From the NCBI GenBank assembly GCA_963698645.1, contig CAVORP010000007.1, positions 744,001 to 808,000 of the forward strand: DNA of 64,000 bases, given 5' to 3'. The position numbers and the translations under genes were made by a program. This DNA comes from Ovoidimarina sp963698645 (GTDB taxonomy: Bacteria; Pseudomonadota; Alphaproteobacteria; Rhodobacterales; Rhodobacteraceae). Positions 7,752 through 15,702 of the stretch are shown here, one piece after another (the stretch's first letter is position 1; every line of letters starts with the position of its first letter). Under the pieces are notes generated by a model that searched no databases, was not told where the DNA came from, and saw nothing but the letters and a program-made list of their open reading frames with translations.

Positions 7752-10523
7752 CTATGCCGCAGCAGTCTTGCGGGTGCCGCGGGCATTGCGTCCGCGTTGT
7801 AGGAAAACGACCAGGGCAAGAAGTGCCAGGGCCGGAATGAACATCAGGTATTTCGTGGGCTGGTCCACGGGGCGAAGCACGCGCAAAACCTCCTGATCCC
7901 AGTCAAGCCCGGCAGCTGCCGCAGGGCTTCCAAAGCTGACATCGTCGATAAGAAGCTTTTCGCCTTCGTCTCGGAACAGAAGCCCGGCATTCTCTAGCCG
8001 CTCTTCGCCGGTCGCGCCGTCCGCTATCGGAAGGATCGCGACGAATTCGATCGGGTCGCCCAGATCGTTCAGGCCGGCCACGCGCAGGCGCAGATCTTCG
8101 CCGGGCGGCGTAGCCATCGCCGCATCGGCGATCGCGATCGGGCTTTCCTCGGCGTAGGGTGGAAAGACCATATCCATCCAGAAACCGGGGCGGAACAGCG
8201 TGAAGGCGATCAGCAGAAGTGCCAGCGTCTCATAGATCCGGTTCCGGGCGATAAACCACCCCTGTGTCGCCGCCGCGAAGAGTAGCATCGCTATGGTCGC
8301 GACAATGAAGACGAATATGCCTTGCGCCCATGTCACATCGATCAGCAGAAGTTCCGTGTTGAAGATGAACAGGAACGGAAGCGCGGCTGTCCGGAGGCTG
8401 TAGAAGAATGCCACGACACCCGTCTTGATCGGATCGCCACCAGAAACGGCGGCTGCCGCGAAACTGGCGAGCCCGACCGGCGGTGTCACATCCGCCATGA
8501 TGCCGAAGTAGAAGACGAACAGATGGACGGCGATCAGCGGAACGATGAGGCCGTTCTGCTGACCGAGCGTCACGATCACCGGGGCCAATAGGGCCGAAAC
8601 GACGATGTAGTTCGCCGTTGTCGGAAGGCCCATTCCAAGGATCAGCGACAGGATCGCGGTGAGGAACAGGATTGCAAGGATGTTACCTCCCGAAAGAACT
8701 TCCACCACATCCGCCAGTGCCGATCCCACGCCGGTCTGGCTGACCGCGCCGACGATGATGCCAGCGGTGGCTGTCGCGATCCCGATGCCGATCATGTTGC
8801 GCGCGCCGGTCTCGAGTCCTTCGATCAGGTCCTTGGCGCCGCGATAGATTGCTGCGCCCAATGCGCCATCGCCACGCATGATGGCGGTCAGCGGGCGCTG
8901 CGTCACCAGAATGAACACCATGTATGCCGTGGCCCAGAAGGCTGACAGGCCGGGCGAAAGCCGGTCGACCATGAGGGCCCAGACCAGCACCACGACAGGC
9001 AGGATGAAATGCAGACCGGACCGTATCGTCGGGCCGGGCAATGGAAGCGCCGTCACCGGCGCGTTGGGATCGTCAAGCTCAAGCGGTTCTTCGCGCGACG
9101 AGACATAAAGCAGACCGATATAGACCAGCGAAAGGAACCCGAAAATGATGTAACCCGCGCTATTGGGGAAGGCCGGCCGAATCCACCCCATTCCGTAATA
9201 GACGAGGAACGAGATCGCGCAGATCGCGGCGATCGTAAACGCGATGCCGATAAGTCGCTGGACGATGGGCTTCGGCGTATAGGCGCGGGGCAAGCCCTCC
9301 ATCCCGGCCTTCAATGCCTCGAGATGGACGATATAGACCAGCGCAATGTAGGAAATCACGGCTGGCAGGAATGCATGTTTGACAACGTCGAAATAGGGAA
9401 TTCCTACATATTCGACCATCAGGAACGCGGCAGCGCCCATCACCGGCGGCATGATCTGCCCGTTCACGGAGCTCGCGACTTCGACCGCGCCGGCCTTTTC
9501 GGACGAGAAGCCGACCTTCTTCATCAGCGGTATGGTGAAAGTGCCGGTCGTGACCACGTTCGCGATGGAGGAGCCGGAAATAAGTCCGGTCATCGCTGAC
9601 GACACGACGGCGGCCTTGGCGGGTCCGCCTTTCATGTGGCCCATCAGGCTGAACGCGACCTGAATGAAATAGTTGCCCGCCCCGGCGCGATCCAGAAGGG
9701 AGCCGAACAGAACGAACAGGAACACAAAGGACGTCGAAACGCCAAGCGCGATGCCGAACACGCCCTCGGTCGTGATCCACTGGTGGTTCACGATCTCCGA
9801 AAGGCTGTTCCCCTTATGCGCGATGATGCTGGGCATGTAGGGGCCCAGCACGGTGTAGATGAGAAAGACAGAGGCAACGATCATCAGCGCCGGGCCCAGA
9901 GCTCGCCGCGTCGCTTCGAGCAGCAGCATCAGGCCGATGACCGAGACCACGAAATCCTGCATGATCGGCGCACCGACGCGCCCGGAAATATCGCGGTAAT
10001 AAACGTAGAGATAAAGCGCCGCGGCGGCGCCGACCAGCGCCAGCGCCCATTCCCAAACCGGAACCCGGTCTTTGGGTGAGCCCAGTACGACAGCGGCGAC
10101 GACGGCGATGGCAACCAGAGGAATCCACCAGGTGACGGTACCCTCCTTGGCGCCCAGCATGAACAGGAAGGCAAGGATCACGGGAACAACGACCCCCAAC
10201 CCAAGTTGAAACTTCGACCGCGTCGCGGGGAACGCCGCGAAGGCAAGGAAGATCGCGAATGCAAGGTGGATCGAACGGCTTTCGGTGTCGTTGAAGACGC
10301 CCCATCCGACGATGAAGGGAATGGGTGATGCGATCCAAAGCTGAAACAGCGACCAGCCAAGCGCAACGCAGGTCAGAAAGATCCCGACCGTGCCGGATGC
10401 ACCGCGTCCGCCGGTATCGGAAGATGCGACAAGCGCGTCGAGCTCTTCCTGACTTAGGCCTCCGCGACCGGCGGCTTCGTTCTCGACGCGTGCGGCTTTG
10501 TACTGATTTGGATCATCGGTCAT
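7752..10523 (-). CDS. TRAP transporter permease, fused 4TM/12TM subunits with C-terminal DUF3394-like region
   Basis: A 923-residue inner-membrane protein with many hydrophobic segments. The small (DctQ-like) and large (DctM-like) TRAP subunits are fused, which is typical of TAXI-TRAP systems. Diagnostic stretches are GSLLDRAGAGNYFIQ, VVSSAMTGLISGSSIANVV, EVASSVNGQIMPPVMGAAAF and ILGMGLPTTANYIVV. The last 170 residues after the final large-subunit helix form an extension (LFRPGFWMDMVFPPYAEES then a soluble stretch), resembling the DUF3394 domain found on some members, and end in a last TM helix (YLMFIPALALLALVVFL). It imports a small organic acid or amino acid by Na+ or H+ symport, with specificity set by the TAXI receptor encoded next to it. 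The cargo is probably the substrate of the enzymes downstream. Confidence 0.93.
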   Translation of the reverse strand: MTDDPNQYKAARVENEAAGRGGLSQEELDALVASSDTGGRGASGTVGIFLTCVALGWSLFQLWIASPIPFIVGWGVFNDTESRSIHLAFAIFLAFAAFPATRSKFQLGLGVVVPVILAFLFMLGAKEGTVTWWIPLVAIAVVAAVVLGSPKDRVPVWEWALALVGAAAALYLYVYYRDISGRVGAPIMQDFVVSVIGLMLLLEATRRALGPALMIVASVFLIYTVLGPYMPSIIAHKGNSLSEIVNHQWITTEGVFGIALGVSTSFVFLFVLFGSLLDRAGAGNYFIQVAFSLMGHMKGGPAKAAVVSSAMTGLISGSSIANVVTTGTFTIPLMKKVGFSSEKAGAVEVASSVNGQIMPPVMGAAAFLMVEYVGIPYFDVVKHAFLPAVISYIALVYIVHLEALKAGMEGLPRAYTPKPIVQRLIGIAFTIAAICAISFLVYYGMGWIRPAFPNSAGYIIFGFLSLVYIGLLYVSSREEPLELDDPNAPVTALPLPGPTIRSGLHFILPVVVLVWALMVDRLSPGLSAFWATAYMVFILVTQRPLTAIMRGDGALGAAIYRGAKDLIEGLETGARNMIGIGIATATAGIIVGAVSQTGVGSALADVVEVLSGGNILAILFLTAILSLILGMGLPTTANYIVVSALLAPVIVTLGQQNGLIVPLIAVHLFVFYFGIMADVTPPVGLASFAAAAVSGGDPIKTGVVAFFYSLRTAALPFLFIFNTELLLIDVTWAQGIFVFIVATIAMLLFAAATQGWFIARNRIYETLALLLIAFTLFRPGFWMDMVFPPYAEESPIAIADAAMATPPGEDLRLRVAGLNDLGDPIEFVAILPIADGATGEERLENAGLLFRDEGEKLLIDDVSFGSPAAAAGLDWDQEVLRVLRPVDQPTKYLMFIPALALLALVVFLQRGRNARGTRKTAAA

Positions 10524-10645
10524 GTGCGTTCCCCGTCACCGGTCCTTGCAAGGCGGCATCTGTTGGCCTTTCGGGTCGACCTCTTCGGGTGATCCCGGAG
10601 TGGCAGCGGCCGATCGAGGCCGCCGCCTGTCTTCACGATAGCGGA

Positions 10646-11602
10646 TTACATCCAACCGCGTTCCTTGTAGTAGCGCTCGGCGCCAGGATGCAGCGGGGCG
10701 GAAAGCCCGTCACGGATCATTTCCTCTTCCTTCAGGTTCTCGAAGGCCGGGTGCAGCCGCTTGAACCGGTCGAAATTGTCGAACACGGCCTTCACCACCT
10801 GATAGACGACCTCGTCATCGACATCCGCGGATGTCACGAACGTGGCCTTCACGCCGAAGGTGGCGGTGTCGTTGGGCGACCCGTCATACATGCCGCCCGG
10901 GATCGAGGCTGCGGCGTAATAGGGGTTATCCGCGATCAGCTTGTCGATCTCCGGTCCGGTCACCGGGATCAGGACGGCGTCCACAGTCGAAACCGCCTCC
11001 TGGATCGACCCGTTCGGGTGGCCGACCGTATAGATGATCGCATCGACCTTGTTGTCGCCAAGAGCGGCGGCCTGCTCTGCGGGTTTCAGTTCCGAAGCAA
11101 GCGCGAAATCATCCATGGTCCAGCCAAGGGCATCCATCACGACCTGCATCGTTGCGTACTGGCCAGATCCCGGGTTGCCGATATTGACCCGCTTTCCCTT
11201 CAGGTCCTCGAAAGTCGCGATGCCGGCATCTGCGCGGGCGATGACCGTGAACGGTTCGCCGTGCACAGAGAACACCGCACGCTCCTTGTCGAACTTGTTG
11301 CCCTCGAATTCCGAGGTGCCGTTATAGGCGTGGAATTGCCAGTCGGACTGGGCAACGCCCATGTCCATGTCTCCGGCCATGATCGCGTTGATATTCGCGA
11401 TCGAGCCACCGGTCGACGGGGCGGTACATTTGAGGTTGTGCTCGGCGGTGCCGCGGTTGACCAAGCGGCAGATCGACTGTCCGACGACGAAGTAGACCCC
11501 TGTCTGCCCGCCTGTCCCGATCGTGATGAACTTTTCCTGCGCCGTTGCGGCGGTCCCTGCCAACAGGGCGCCTGCAAACGCAAGATGCTTGAATATCTTC
11601 AT
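10646..11602 (-). CDS. TAXI-family TRAP transporter solute receptor
   Basis: A 318-residue periplasmic binding protein. It has a Sec signal peptide (MKIFKHLAFAGALLAGTAATAQ, cleavage near residue 22) followed by the TAXI hallmark ITIGTGGQTGVYF. Other family features are STGGSIANINAIMAGDMDMG and the hinge strands GKRVNIGNPGSGQYATM. The start at ATG 11602 has GGGAGAAA upstream; the earlier in-frame start at 11737 would bury the signal peptide. The gene precedes the fused permease by 122 bp, which may allow extra receptor expression over permease. Known TAXI ligands include glutamate, 2-oxoglutarate and other carboxylates, but the ligand here cannot be named from sequence. Confidence 0.93.
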   Translation of the reverse strand: MKIFKHLAFAGALLAGTAATAQEKFITIGTGGQTGVYFVVGQSICRLVNRGTAEHNLKCTAPSTGGSIANINAIMAGDMDMGVAQSDWQFHAYNGTSEFEGNKFDKERAVFSVHGEPFTVIARADAGIATFEDLKGKRVNIGNPGSGQYATMQVVMDALGWTMDDFALASELKPAEQAAALGDNKVDAIIYTVGHPNGSIQEAVSTVDAVLIPVTGPEIDKLIADNPYYAAASIPGGMYDGSPNDTATFGVKATFVTSADVDDEVVYQVVKAVFDNFDRFKRLHPAFENLKEEEMIRDGLSAPLHPGAERYYKERGWM

Positions 11603-12006
11603 GGCTTTCTCCCAGTTTCTATCGTTGTCTTCTTCCTCGCGGGAAGATTTTTCGCCGATCGGCACGAACCGTCTTTGGTTGGAGATCTCTGGCCCTAGCG
11701 AAGCCAGCCCGATAAGCCCAAGGATGAGGCGTATCACCGTCCGTGCCCTTTCAACGCATATTCCATAAGCCTGACGAAGCCCGACCTTATCCGCAAGCAG
11801 ATTTATGGAGTGGACGCTACGGCATCAGAATGCCGACGTGCAGTCACTCCAAGGCATTCGCCTTGATTCCATGGGCGCTGGGCGCGTTCGAGCATTCTGT
11901 TTTCCGCAGGCCGGAGGGCGCCGCAGGACCCTGGTGGACCCTGCCTGAGATCGCCGAATCAAGTCCCAGAACCGTAAGAACCGGGCGCCATGCGGCGCCG
12001 GCCACG
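11603..12006. other. 404-bp non-coding gap between FAH-family gene and TRAP receptor
   Basis: No convincing coding region is visible. A palindromic hairpin (11984-11999) sits just past the FAH-family stop. A smaller hairpin with CGGCAT/ATGCCG arms lies at 11820-11835. The stretch next to 11602 presumably holds the promoter of the TRAP/decarboxylase operon, but I could not pick out convincing -35/-10 boxes. Confidence 0.5.
11984..11999 (-). terminator. Hairpin after FAH-family gene
   Basis: GGCGCC-GCAT-GGCGCC forms a perfect 6-bp stem with a tetraloop, starting 7 bases after the stop at 12007. There is no clear T-tract, so this may be an RNA-processing or pause hairpin rather than a strong terminator. 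Confidence 0.4.
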
Positions 12007-12879
12007 TCAGGGCTTCGCCTGATCCTGCTCGTCGACGACCGGGTTCGCGCAGATGCCGATGCCTTCGATCTCAATCTCGATGGTCTCGCCGGGTATGAGC
12101 CATCGCGGGTTGGGCTTCTTCGCGTGACCTACCCCCGGCGGCGTCCCCATGGCGATAAGATCGCCGGGCTCAAGCGTCGAGTATTCGGAAATCGTCGCAA
12201 TCGTCTGGGCGACCGACCAGATCATGTTGCCGGTGTTGGACGACTGCAGAATTTCCTTGCCAACGCGGCTTTCGATCCGAAGCCCGCTTGCTCCAGCAGG
12301 CAGGTCTTCAGGCGTCACGACGAAGGGGCCGATCGCGCCGGTGTCGTCGAAATTCTTGCCGGGTGTCCACTGGTGGGTCTTGCGCTGATAGTCCCGAACC
12401 GATCCATCGTTGAACACGGTATATCCGAACACGTGGGCCAGAGCATCGGCTTCGGAGATATGGCGACCGCCCCGTCCGATGATCAGCATCAACTCGGCCT
12501 CGTAATCCAGCTGTTCCGAACATGCCGGGCGGATCATGGGCGCACCCGCCGCCATGACCGAGTTCCGGCCGCGCATGAAAAGCGCGGGATAATCGGGAAT
12601 GTCGTAGCCACCTTCCTTGATATGGTCGGTATAGTTCAGCCCCAGGCAGATGATCGCGCCGGGATTTGCGACGGGCAAGGCGGGTGTGATCGAGGAAACC
12701 GGCACCGTCTCAGCATCTTCGATCCTGGGGGTCAGGCGCTTTACAAGTTCCGGGTCGAGGATCAGACCCATGAGGTCGCTACCGACAGCGGGGTCCAACG
12801 TATTCAGGTTGACTGCATTTTCGCCCTTCACCGCAAAGACGCTTGTCTTGCCCGACCTCGTTCCCACCAGATACTTCAT
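12007..12879 (-). CDS. Fumarylacetoacetate hydrolase (FAH) family protein
   Basis: A 290-residue FAH-fold enzyme. Expected features are the substrate/metal loop CLGLNYTDHIKEGGY, the second metal-ligand motif LDYEAELMLIIGRGGR, YTVFNDGSVRDYQ, the KNFDDTGAIGPFVV turn, and LEPGDLIAMGTPPGVG near the end. The family hydrolyses or decarboxylates beta-diketo and oxalo-type acids with a divalent metal. The start is ATG 12879 behind a GGGGGG stretch; the earlier in-frame start at 12933 lacks a ribosome site. It points the same way as the TRAP operon but is separated by 404 bp, so it is probably transcribed separately while possibly acting in the same catabolic route. Confidence 0.88.
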   Translation of the reverse strand: MKYLVGTRSGKTSVFAVKGENAVNLNTLDPAVGSDLMGLILDPELVKRLTPRIEDAETVPVSSITPALPVANPGAIICLGLNYTDHIKEGGYDIPDYPALFMRGRNSVMAAGAPMIRPACSEQLDYEAELMLIIGRGGRHISEADALAHVFGYTVFNDGSVRDYQRKTHQWTPGKNFDDTGAIGPFVVTPEDLPAGASGLRIESRVGKEILQSSNTGNMIWSVAQTIATISEYSTLEPGDLIAMGTPPGVGHAKKPNPRWLIPGETIEIEIEGIGICANPVVDEQDQAKP

Positions 12880-13026
12880 GCCAGCCCCCCATTGCTTTGC
12901 CGATTGGCTGCCCAGATTGCGACGGCGAGTCAATGAGTATCGGTATCCCGGATCGATCGCTGGATGTGCGACGAGGGCATGTTCCCTAGCAATTCCGACT
13001 TTGATTGGCGGGCACGCTTTCGGTTC

Positions 13027-13347
13027 TCAAGGGCCGATACGGGTCAGAAGCAAGATCCGTGGGGCCAATGTCGTACGACGCCGTTCGGCCAACCGTTTCC
13101 GCGCCGTCTCGAGCTTCAGGCGCGCCGTGTCCAACTGCAGCAACGCGCGCTCACGCTGTTCGTACAATCGCCGGACGCGAGATCCGGGGTTGCCGATCAT
13201 CGCAGGTCCGGGCCTGCGCGTCGGCGGAAACCAGGTGTTCACGTCGTGCAGCGCCGCCTTCCAGGCCCGATCAGCCTCAAGATACCGCTGATAGGTCAGC
13301 AACAGAACGCGACGTCTTGTCAAAAGATCAGCATGCATGGCTCCCAT
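13027..13347 (-). CDS. Small unknown protein, helical and Arg-rich
   Basis: About 106 residues, not recognised. It is very rich in Arg and Leu and looks like two long helices (LLTYQRYLEADRAWKAAL and YEQRERALLQLDTARLKLE) joined by a Pro/Gly turn (WFPPTRRPGPAMIGNPGS). The second helix has a heptad-like leucine spacing suggestive of a coiled coil. It lies 41 bp downstream of cbpM on the same strand and is probably the last gene of the trxC/dnaJ/cbpM group. The ATG could be at 13347 or, three codons later, at 13338. Support is coding-like frame and position only. Confidence 0.55.
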   Translation of the reverse strand: MGAMHADLLTRRRVLLLTYQRYLEADRAWKAALHDVNTWFPPTRRPGPAMIGNPGSRVRRLYEQRERALLQLDTARLKLETARKRLAERRRTTLAPRILLLTRIGP

Positions 13348-13388
13348 CCACTCAATCGATTGTCTTTATCGCGCGCATCGGGCGCGGC

Positions 13389-13751
13389 TTATCCTGACGG
13401 ATCGTCATCCACTCCGCCTCCCCTGCCCGCCGCGCTCTGAAGTTTCGAAATCACCGAACGACGGACTGGTTCAGGCTGCTCTTCAAGCGCCTCCGTCAAG
13501 GCGCGAAGGTCGCGCCGGGTCTGATGGAGACGGTCGATCAGCGACAGGATCACCGGTAGGGAATCCGTCGGAAGAGACATGTCTTTCTTCAAATCGCAAA
13601 GCAGACGAACCCGGGCAATGTCCAGTTCGTCGAAAACCGGGCCTGCCACGCCAGAGGAGGGGCGCACCCAGCCTTGCCGCACCCAATAGCGTAGCTCCCT
13701 GAGATTCACGCGCTTGACGTGCATGACGACGGTGCGTTCATCGAAGCTCAT
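13389..13751 (-). CDS. cbpM: Chaperone modulator CbpM (MerR-like)
   Basis: A 120-residue protein beginning MSFDERTVVMHV with a MerR-like helix-turn-helix (VNLRELRYWVRQGWVRPS) and a C-terminal helical part (VILSLIDRLHQTRRDLRALTEAL). In E. coli CbpM binds the J-domain of CbpA and inhibits it. Here the ATG overlaps the dnaJ-family stop by 4 bp (ATGA), so the pair is translationally coupled, as in other CbpA-CbpM operons. The last residues are Gly/Asp-rich and probably disordered. Confidence 0.8.
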   Translation of the reverse strand: MSFDERTVVMHVKRVNLRELRYWVRQGWVRPSSGVAGPVFDELDIARVRLLCDLKKDMSLPTDSLPVILSLIDRLHQTRRDLRALTEALEEQPEPVRRSVISKLQSAAGRGGGVDDDPSG

Positions 13752-14683
13752 ACCTTCCTCCGCAGCTCTTTTCGCGGATCGAAACCGGCGCGATCCCGCC
13801 AGCGTGTCGCGAGTTCCACCATCTCATTGTCGATCTTGTCCGGAAGCACGATCCTGAGGCGCACGAACTGATCTCCCGCCGGACCCTTGCCGGGCTTGAT
13901 GCCCTTTCCCTTGAGTCGGAGCCGGTGGCCGGAGGAGGCGCCCTTCGGGATGGTCATCGATACAGCGCCCGAAATCGTCGGGACCTCGACCTTTGCGCCA
14001 AGCACGGCCTCGTCAAAGGTGATCGGCAGTTCAAGTTCGATGTCATTCCCGTCCCGTCCAAACACCGGGTGGGGGCGCACTGCGATCGTGACCAAGGCAT
14101 CGCCGGCGGGCCCCTGTCCAAAGCCCGGTGCCCCTTTCCCGCGAAGGCGCAGGGTCTGACCATCCTTCAGCCCGGGAGGGATCGTAATCTCGATCGCCTT
14201 TCCGTCGGGCATGGTGACGCCGCGCTTGGTTCCTCGCGCAGCCTCCAGGAAATCGACGTCAAGATGGTAGCGAACATCGTTTCCTCGGGCGTGGAACTCT
14301 TGCCGGTACTCCCGGCCACCGCCCTGCTGACGGTGTCGGAACAAATCGGAAAACAGATCCGACACGTCCTCGAAATCGCCCATACCGGCGCCTGGGTCAT
14401 AGCGCCGCCCGGCCTCCTGACCGGCATATTGGTGGTAATACCGGCGTTCTGGCCGCTCTTGGCCGCTTGCGTCGATTTCACCTGCATCGAAGCGTTTCCG
14501 CTTCTCCGGATCACTCAAGAGATCGTTCGCAGTCGAGACAGCCTGAAACTCGGCCTGCTTTCCCGGATCGTCCGGGTGGAGGTCCGGATGCAGCTTCTTC
14601 GCGAGCTTCCGATAGGCCTTCTTGATCTCGTCTTGCGTCGCATTCTTGGCGACACCCAGAACCTTGTAGGGATCGTCAATCAT
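13748..14683 (-). CDS. cbpA: CbpA-type DnaJ co-chaperone
   Basis: A 311-residue type II J-protein. The N-terminal J-domain (residues 3-70) contains the HPD motif at 32-34 (KLHPDLHPDDP), which stimulates DnaK ATPase. A Gly/Arg-rich linker follows, then two beta-sandwich client-binding domains starting DVRYHLDVDFLEAARG. There is no Cys-rich zinc finger, which separates it from DnaJ proper. The next gene, cbpM, overlaps by 4 bp. The start at ATG 14683 gives the normal J-domain start MIDDPYKVLGV. Confidence 0.92.
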   Translation of the reverse strand: MIDDPYKVLGVAKNATQDEIKKAYRKLAKKLHPDLHPDDPGKQAEFQAVSTANDLLSDPEKRKRFDAGEIDASGQERPERRYYHQYAGQEAGRRYDPGAGMGDFEDVSDLFSDLFRHRQQGGGREYRQEFHARGNDVRYHLDVDFLEAARGTKRGVTMPDGKAIEITIPPGLKDGQTLRLRGKGAPGFGQGPAGDALVTIAVRPHPVFGRDGNDIELELPITFDEAVLGAKVEVPTISGAVSMTIPKGASSGHRLRLKGKGIKPGKGPAGDQFVRLRIVLPDKIDNEMVELATRWRDRAGFDPRKELRRKV

Positions 14684-14771
14684 TGACCCGGCCCCTGTTC
14701 ACGACCCGACACATTGCCATGCCTACCCAAGGGAATAGTCCCTCCCAGGTATCGTTTCGACCAGTGACGAT

Positions 14772-15200
14772 TCATGCGGGGACCAATCCGTTCGCCCATT
14801 GGATGATGCCGTCGGCAGGCATTGCACCGGCCTGTCGTTTGATCTCTTGTCCGCCATGAAACCCGATCATGAGAGGAATGCCCCGGATTTGGTATGTTGC
14901 GCCTGATTGCGGATGGGCCTCGGTGTCCAGTTTCGCGAAGCGCACCCTGCCTTTGAGCGCCTTTGCGGCCTTGGCGAATTCGGGTGCCATCATCCGGCAG
15001 GGGCCGCACCACGCGGCCCAGAAATCCACCACAAGGGGCAGATCGTCGATCCGCGCGGCCTTCTGAAGAACCTCGTACGACACTTCTTCGGGCTGATCCT
15101 GAATCAACAGAGCGCCGCAAGCCCCGCATTTGGGGCCTTGATCAAGTCTGTCTTCCGGTACCCGGTTTCCTTGACCACATTTCAGACATGCAAGTCTCAC
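14772..15200 (-). CDS. trxC: Thioredoxin 2 (TrxC), zinc-binding
   Basis: A 142-residue cytoplasmic thioredoxin. An N-terminal zinc module has CLKC (Cys5/Cys8) and CGAC (Cys25/Cys28), and the thioredoxin domain carries the active site FWAAWCGPCRMM. The cis-Pro loop IRGIPLMIGF is present. The start is GTG at 15200; no ATG lies upstream of the first CxxC, and GAGGT precedes the GTG. TrxC reduces protein disulfides, often in the oxidative-stress response. It is followed 88 bp later by the cbpA gene. Confidence 0.92.
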   Translation of the reverse strand: MRLACLKCGQGNRVPEDRLDQGPKCGACGALLIQDQPEEVSYEVLQKAARIDDLPLVVDFWAAWCGPCRMMAPEFAKAAKALKGRVRFAKLDTEAHPQSGATYQIRGIPLMIGFHGGQEIKRQAGAMPADGIIQWANGLVPA

Positions 15201-15313
15201 GACCTCAAGATTCCCCGTATATCCTGCGTTGATCGTATCTACCGCGCGTGGAACGAATTCTTCTTGAGATGGATCAACCTCTTCTCAAGATCGTTTGCCC
15301 CGGCTCCGGTAGG

Positions 15314-15373
15314 GGGTCGCGCTTTGCGAAGGCGACCCGGAGAGAGGATTGCGCCACTCTGCGAAAGCAATCC
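15314..15373 (-). terminator. Two adjacent stem-loops between tRNA-Leu and trxC
   Basis: GGGTCGC pairs with GCGACCC (15314-15338, with an inner CTT/AAG extension around TGCG). Eight bases further on, GGATTGC pairs with GCAATCC (15346-15373). The loops share the word TGCGAA. They lie downstream of the minus-strand tRNA and upstream of trxC, so a tRNA terminator or processing structure is the simplest reading. There is no T-tract. Confidence 0.4.
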
Positions 15374-15485
15374 GGGAAGGCCCGGATGGGATGAAGCATC
15401 GCGGCGTCGCCGGGCGAGACCGGCAAGACCCAGCCGCGACACAAGAAGATCCCGGCCTGCAATTTCAAAGGGATGTCTGTGGGAA

Positions 15486-15572
15486 TGGTGCCCAGGAGAG
15501 GACTCGAACCTCCACGTCCATACGGACACTAGCACCTGAAGCTAGCGCGTCTACCAATTCCGCCACCTGGGC
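15486..15572 (-). tRNA. tRNA-Leu, anticodon CAG
   Basis: An 87-nt class II tRNA including an encoded CCA end. The acceptor arms GCCCAGG and CCTGGGC pair, the D-loop segment GGCGGAATTGGTAGACGC is typical of tRNA-Leu, the anticodon stem-loop CTAGC-TTCAGGT-GCTAG gives anticodon CAG (reads CUG), a variable arm follows, and the T-arm is GGTTCGAGTCC. It is the only tRNA gene I see in the window. Confidence 0.97.
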
Positions 15573-15702
15573 AGGTGTCGTGAGGGCGGGGATTACTCTT
15601 CCCCAAACTGCCTGTCAACGGGGTAATCTGCGTCCCTATGGTGCCTTGTTCGGGGGCGCTGCGACCGGTATGCACGGGGCAAGAAATCGCAAAGGGGCGA
15701 AC

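Noticed and set aside
11820..11835. Small hairpin with CGGCAT arms as a regulatory element
   Set aside because: Six base pairs in a GC-rich gap is expected by chance and it is not placed near a start or stop.
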